This document shows positions 61,493 through 64,000 of a DNA stretch of 64,000 nt, piece after piece. This stretch comes from Flavobacteriales bacterium (lineage in GTDB: Bacteria > Bacteroidota > Bacteroidia > Flavobacteriales > Weeksellaceae): NCBI GenBank assembly GCA_020635515.1, contig JACJZS010000004.1, positions 1 to 64,000 on the forward strand. The letters run 5' to 3'. Numbering within the stretch: the stretch's first letter is position 1; the number at the start of each line of letters is the position of its first letter. The notes below the pieces were generated by a model. That model worked only from the letters and a program-made list of their open reading frames with translations. It did not search any database and was not told where the DNA came from. The position numbers were made by a program, and so were the translations under genes.

Positions 61493-62527
61493 TTATGGTG
61501 CTGGATTAGGGAAATTAAAGTGTATTTCATTTATTTTTTCTTCTATATCTTTAGTAATTTCTACATCGATACTCGAAATATTTTCTTTTAACTGACTCAT
61601 TTTTGTGGCTCCAATTATATTTGACGTTAAAAAATCACGAGTATTAATGAATGCAAGAGCTAATTTCGATGGAGGAATTGATAATTCATTGGCAAGTTTT
61701 GTATATTCCTCTACCGCTTTTTGCGTATTCTCATGCTGATATCTTTTAAAGTAATTAGGAAATAAAGTATATCTGGATTTTTCAGGTCTTTGATTATCTA
61801 TATATTTTCCTGAGAGTAATCCACCTCCGAGCGGAGAATACGCCAATAACCCAACATTTTCTCGATGACAAATCTCTGAGTTTCCTATCTCAAAAACACG
61901 GTTTATCAGTGAATATGGATTTTGAATAGTACTAATTCTTTGTTTCATGTTGTTCTCTGCACATTCAATAAACTTCATCATTCCCCAAGGAGTTTCATTC
62001 GAAATCCCGATTGCTCTTACTTTTCCTTTATTAATAAACTCTTGCAACACCTCTAAAACTTCTTCAAACGGCGTAAATTCTATTTCTGGCTTATGCTCAT
62101 AATTCAATCCTCCAAATCTAGGCGTATGCCTTTCTGGCCAATGAAGTTGATATAAATCTATGTAATCCGTTTGCAAACGTTTCAAACTTCCGTCTAATGC
62201 TTGTTCTAAATGTTCTCTAGTAAATCTTCCTCCTCCACGAATATGTTTATTTCCAGGACCTACCGCTTTACTAGCTAGAACTATCTTCTCTCTGTTGTTT
62301 CTTTCTTTTAACCAATTACCAATTATTTTCTCTGTATCGCCATACGTTTCAGGAAGTACAGGAACGGAATAAAGTTCAGCTGTATCAAAAAAATTAATCC
62401 CTTGCGAAACGGCATAATCCATCTGTTCAAAGGCTTCTTCTTGCGTATTTTGTTCACCAAATGTCATGGTTCCTAAACATATTTTACTTACCTCTATGTC
62501 TGTTTGTGGTAATTTGGAATAAATCAT
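61493..62527 (-). CDS. Aldo/keto reductase (Tas-like)
   Basis: NADPH-dependent TIM-barrel oxidoreductase. Catalytic residues of the family are visible: the Asp in FFDTAELYS with the tetrad Tyr, the Lys in VLASKAVGPG and the His in LYQLHWPE. The inserted loop TMTFGEQNTQEEAF resembles E. coli Tas. The frame is open from a TTG at 62536, but the ATG at 62527 (MIYSKLPQTDIE) gives the standard start and 344 residues. Substrate unknown. Confidence 0.88.
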   Translation of the reverse strand: MIYSKLPQTDIEVSKICLGTMTFGEQNTQEEAFEQMDYAVSQGINFFDTAELYSVPVLPETYGDTEKIIGNWLKERNNREKIVLASKAVGPGNKHIRGGGRFTREHLEQALDGSLKRLQTDYIDLYQLHWPERHTPRFGGLNYEHKPEIEFTPFEEVLEVLQEFINKGKVRAIGISNETPWGMMKFIECAENNMKQRISTIQNPYSLINRVFEIGNSEICHRENVGLLAYSPLGGGLLSGKYIDNQRPEKSRYTLFPNYFKRYQHENTQKAVEEYTKLANELSIPPSKLALAFINTRDFLTSNIIGATKMSQLKENISSIDVEITKDIEEKINEIHFNFPNPAP

Positions 62528-62650
62528 AAATAACAAAAACTAGTTTAAAAATTTAATTCCCAAATTTAATGATTTTACTTGTCTTTTGATTAAATTAGCA
62601 AAAAAATTACACCTATACTTTTTAATAAAAAAAAATAAAATCACAATAGA

Positions 62651-63724
62651 ATGAAATTTAGAAATTTTCCTATGGTTCCTCGCGTTGTATTTGGTAGAGG
62701 AAGTTTTAATCAAACTGCTGAGATAATTGCACCTAAACGCATTGATGATAAACCAATGATTTTTTTCGTAGATATTTTCTTTAAAAATAGTCCTCTTGTA
62801 GATAAAATTCCTCTCGAAAAAAATGATAAACTAATATTCATAGAAACAAAAGAAGAGCCAAAAACCATTTACGTTGACTCTATAAGAGATGAATTAAAGC
62901 AGGAGTTTGGAACAGTATCGGGAATTATTGGAGTTGGAGGAGGAACAGTGATGGATATGACCAAAGCGGTAGCTCTTATGATGAACAATGAAGGTTCTTC
63001 TGCGGAATATCAAGGTTGGGATTTAGTAAAAAAAGCGGGAGTTTATCACGCATGTGCACCTACTCTTTCAGGTACTGGAGCTGAAGTTTCTAGAACCGCG
63101 GTACTTACTGGACCTGAAAAAAAATTAGGATTAAATTCTGATTTCACACCTTTCGATCAGGTAATACTAGACCCCGAATTAACCAAGAATGCACCTAAAA
63201 ATCAACGATTCTACACAGGAATGGATTGTTATATACATTGTATTGAATCGCTTACAGGAACATACCTAAACGCATTTTCTAAAAGCTATGGAGAAAAAGC
63301 TCTTGAGCTTTGCCAAGATGTTTTTCTAAATAAAAAAGAGTGGACAGACGAATCTGATGATGATTTAATGATGGCATCATGGCATGGAGGTATGAGTATT
63401 GCCTATTCACAAGTGGGAGTCGCTCACGCACTTAGCTACGGACTTTCTTATTTACTCGGAACAAAACACGGAGTTGGTAATTGTATTGTTTTTGACTATT
63501 TGGAAGAATTTTATCCTGAAGGAGTTCGTGAATTCAAACAAATGGTAGAGCAAAATGAAATTGAAATTCCTAGAGGAGTTTGTGCAAATCTTACTGACGA
63601 ACAGTTCGATAAAATGATAAATGTTTCCATAAATATGGTTCCTCTTTGGGAAAATGCACTTGGTAAAGATTGGAAACAAGTAATAACTCCTAAAAAATTA
63701 CGAGAAATGTATGAGAAAATGTAA
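62651..63724 (+). CDS. kdnB: 3-deoxy-alpha-D-manno-octulosonate 8-oxidase (KdnB-like iron-containing dehydrogenase)
   Basis: 357-residue iron-containing alcohol dehydrogenase. The start MKFRNFPMVPRVVFGRGSF and the motifs GVGGGTVMDMTKAVALM, APTLSGTGAEVSRTAVL and HALSYGLSYLLGTKHGVGN closely follow KdnB, which oxidises C8 of Kdo. An aminotransferase, KdnA, then makes 8-amino-Kdo for LPS. KdnA is not in the window. If correct, the organism replaces Kdo by Kdo8N, a change known to affect polymyxin resistance in Shewanella. Related dehydrogenases make the call less than certain. Confidence 0.82.
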   Translation: MKFRNFPMVPRVVFGRGSFNQTAEIIAPKRIDDKPMIFFVDIFFKNSPLVDKIPLEKNDKLIFIETKEEPKTIYVDSIRDELKQEFGTVSGIIGVGGGTVMDMTKAVALMMNNEGSSAEYQGWDLVKKAGVYHACAPTLSGTGAEVSRTAVLTGPEKKLGLNSDFTPFDQVILDPELTKNAPKNQRFYTGMDCYIHCIESLTGTYLNAFSKSYGEKALELCQDVFLNKKEWTDESDDDLMMASWHGGMSIAYSQVGVAHALSYGLSYLLGTKHGVGNCIVFDYLEEFYPEGVREFKQMVEQNEIEIPRGVCANLTDEQFDKMINVSINMVPLWENALGKDWKQVITPKKLREMYEKM

Positions 63725-63892
63725 TTCAAATACAAAAGCGTAAAAACCTAATTACAAAACATTTAAACATAAGATATATACATATTGATGCATTTGGAAT
63801 TTACTTAAAATTAATCTTAATTTAACTTTCTATTTATTTGCTCATAATTTCTTATTTTTACAGCAAATTCCTAAAACATAATCTCTACAAAA

Positions 63893-64000
63893 ATGGACAA
63901 AAAAGATTTCTTATACGAAGGTAAAGCAAAACAAATATATTCTACTGACGACGAAAATAAACTTATAATTTTATTTAAAGACGATGCTACTGCTTTTAAC
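63893..64000 (+). CDS. purC: Phosphoribosylaminoimidazole-succinocarboxamide synthase, 5' part
   Basis: Only 36 codons are inside the window. FLYEGKAKQIYSTDD followed by KDDATAFN is the characteristic N-terminus of SAICAR synthase, a step of purine biosynthesis. The gene continues past the right edge. The 168 bases upstream contain no gene. Confidence 0.92.
   Translation, partial: MDKKDFLYEGKAKQIYSTDDENKLIILFKDDATAFN

Overview
The window looks like a chromosomal segment of a member of the Flavobacteriia (phylum Bacteroidota). The DNA is AT-rich. Many genes are preceded by the phylum's TAnnTTTG -7 element. One large secreted protein ends in a type IX secretion (T9SS) sorting domain. The gene neighbours (LptD/amidase/RidA, class II HMG-CoA reductase, DUF4846, DUF2721, KdnB) also fit a flavobacterium, but no genus can be named from the sequence alone. 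Nothing points to a prophage, a complete insertion sequence or a CRISPR array.

Layout. 1-7.9 kb: minus-strand housekeeping genes (secreted GH13 amylase, BadF-type kinase, PcrA/UvrD helicase, tRNA-Val, short-chain prenyl synthase, MetF). 8.0-10.6 kb: a nitric-oxide stress locus, with an NsrR-like Rrf2 regulator followed by truncated haemoglobin, a small membrane protein, RIC iron-sulfur repair protein and a haemerythrin-like protein. A perfect 20-bp palindrome overlaps its promoter. 10.6-18.4 kb: bestrophin, HdeD-like protein, an outer-membrane barrel receptor, a DprE1-like/UbiA-like pair and a cell-wall amidase. 18.4-31.6 kb: LptD, RidA, long-chain prenyl synthase, Dtd, fatty-acid desaturase, GH25 lysozyme, class II HMG-CoA reductase, permease, AroB, SurE and a HigBA-type toxin-antitoxin pair. 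31.6-43.6 kb: YkgJ and DUF423 proteins, an unusual GH13-like protein, homoserine dehydrogenase, a 1274-residue surface protein with starch-binding-like modules, LysE, DsbD and an HD hydrolase.

43.6-48.1 kb is accessory. It holds an orphan histidine kinase, a string of tiny membrane proteins alternating with two related lipoproteins, and a 125-residue protein with a double-glycine-type leader. That protein is divergent from an XRE regulator. Immediately after the regulator is a toxin-antitoxin (TA) pair bracketed by a 40-bp direct repeat of the regulator gene's own 3' end. 48.1-54.9 kb is mostly ordinary (M20 peptidase, GT2 plus flippase-like protein, DUF4846, DUF1003, ECF sigma factor and likely anti-sigma). 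54.95-57.3 kb is a 2.3-kb island of three TA modules separated by hairpin-forming repeats. The island is bracketed by a 65-bp direct repeat that duplicates the overlapping 3' ends of the two flanking convergent genes. Two of the three modules carry homopolymer frameshifts. 57.3-64 kb returns to core genes (LolA-like protein, RecG, DUF2721, AI-2E transporter, aldo/keto reductase, KdnB, start of PurC).

The most noteworthy signal is that two separate TA insertions in one window have the same architecture: each sits at a gene 3' end and duplicates that end. This suggests a scarless way of acquiring TA cassettes, in which the host gene keeps an intact terminus. The second is the compact putative secreted-peptide locus around 44.8-47.4 kb. 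The third is the NO-response operon with its clear operator and an undescribed membrane component.
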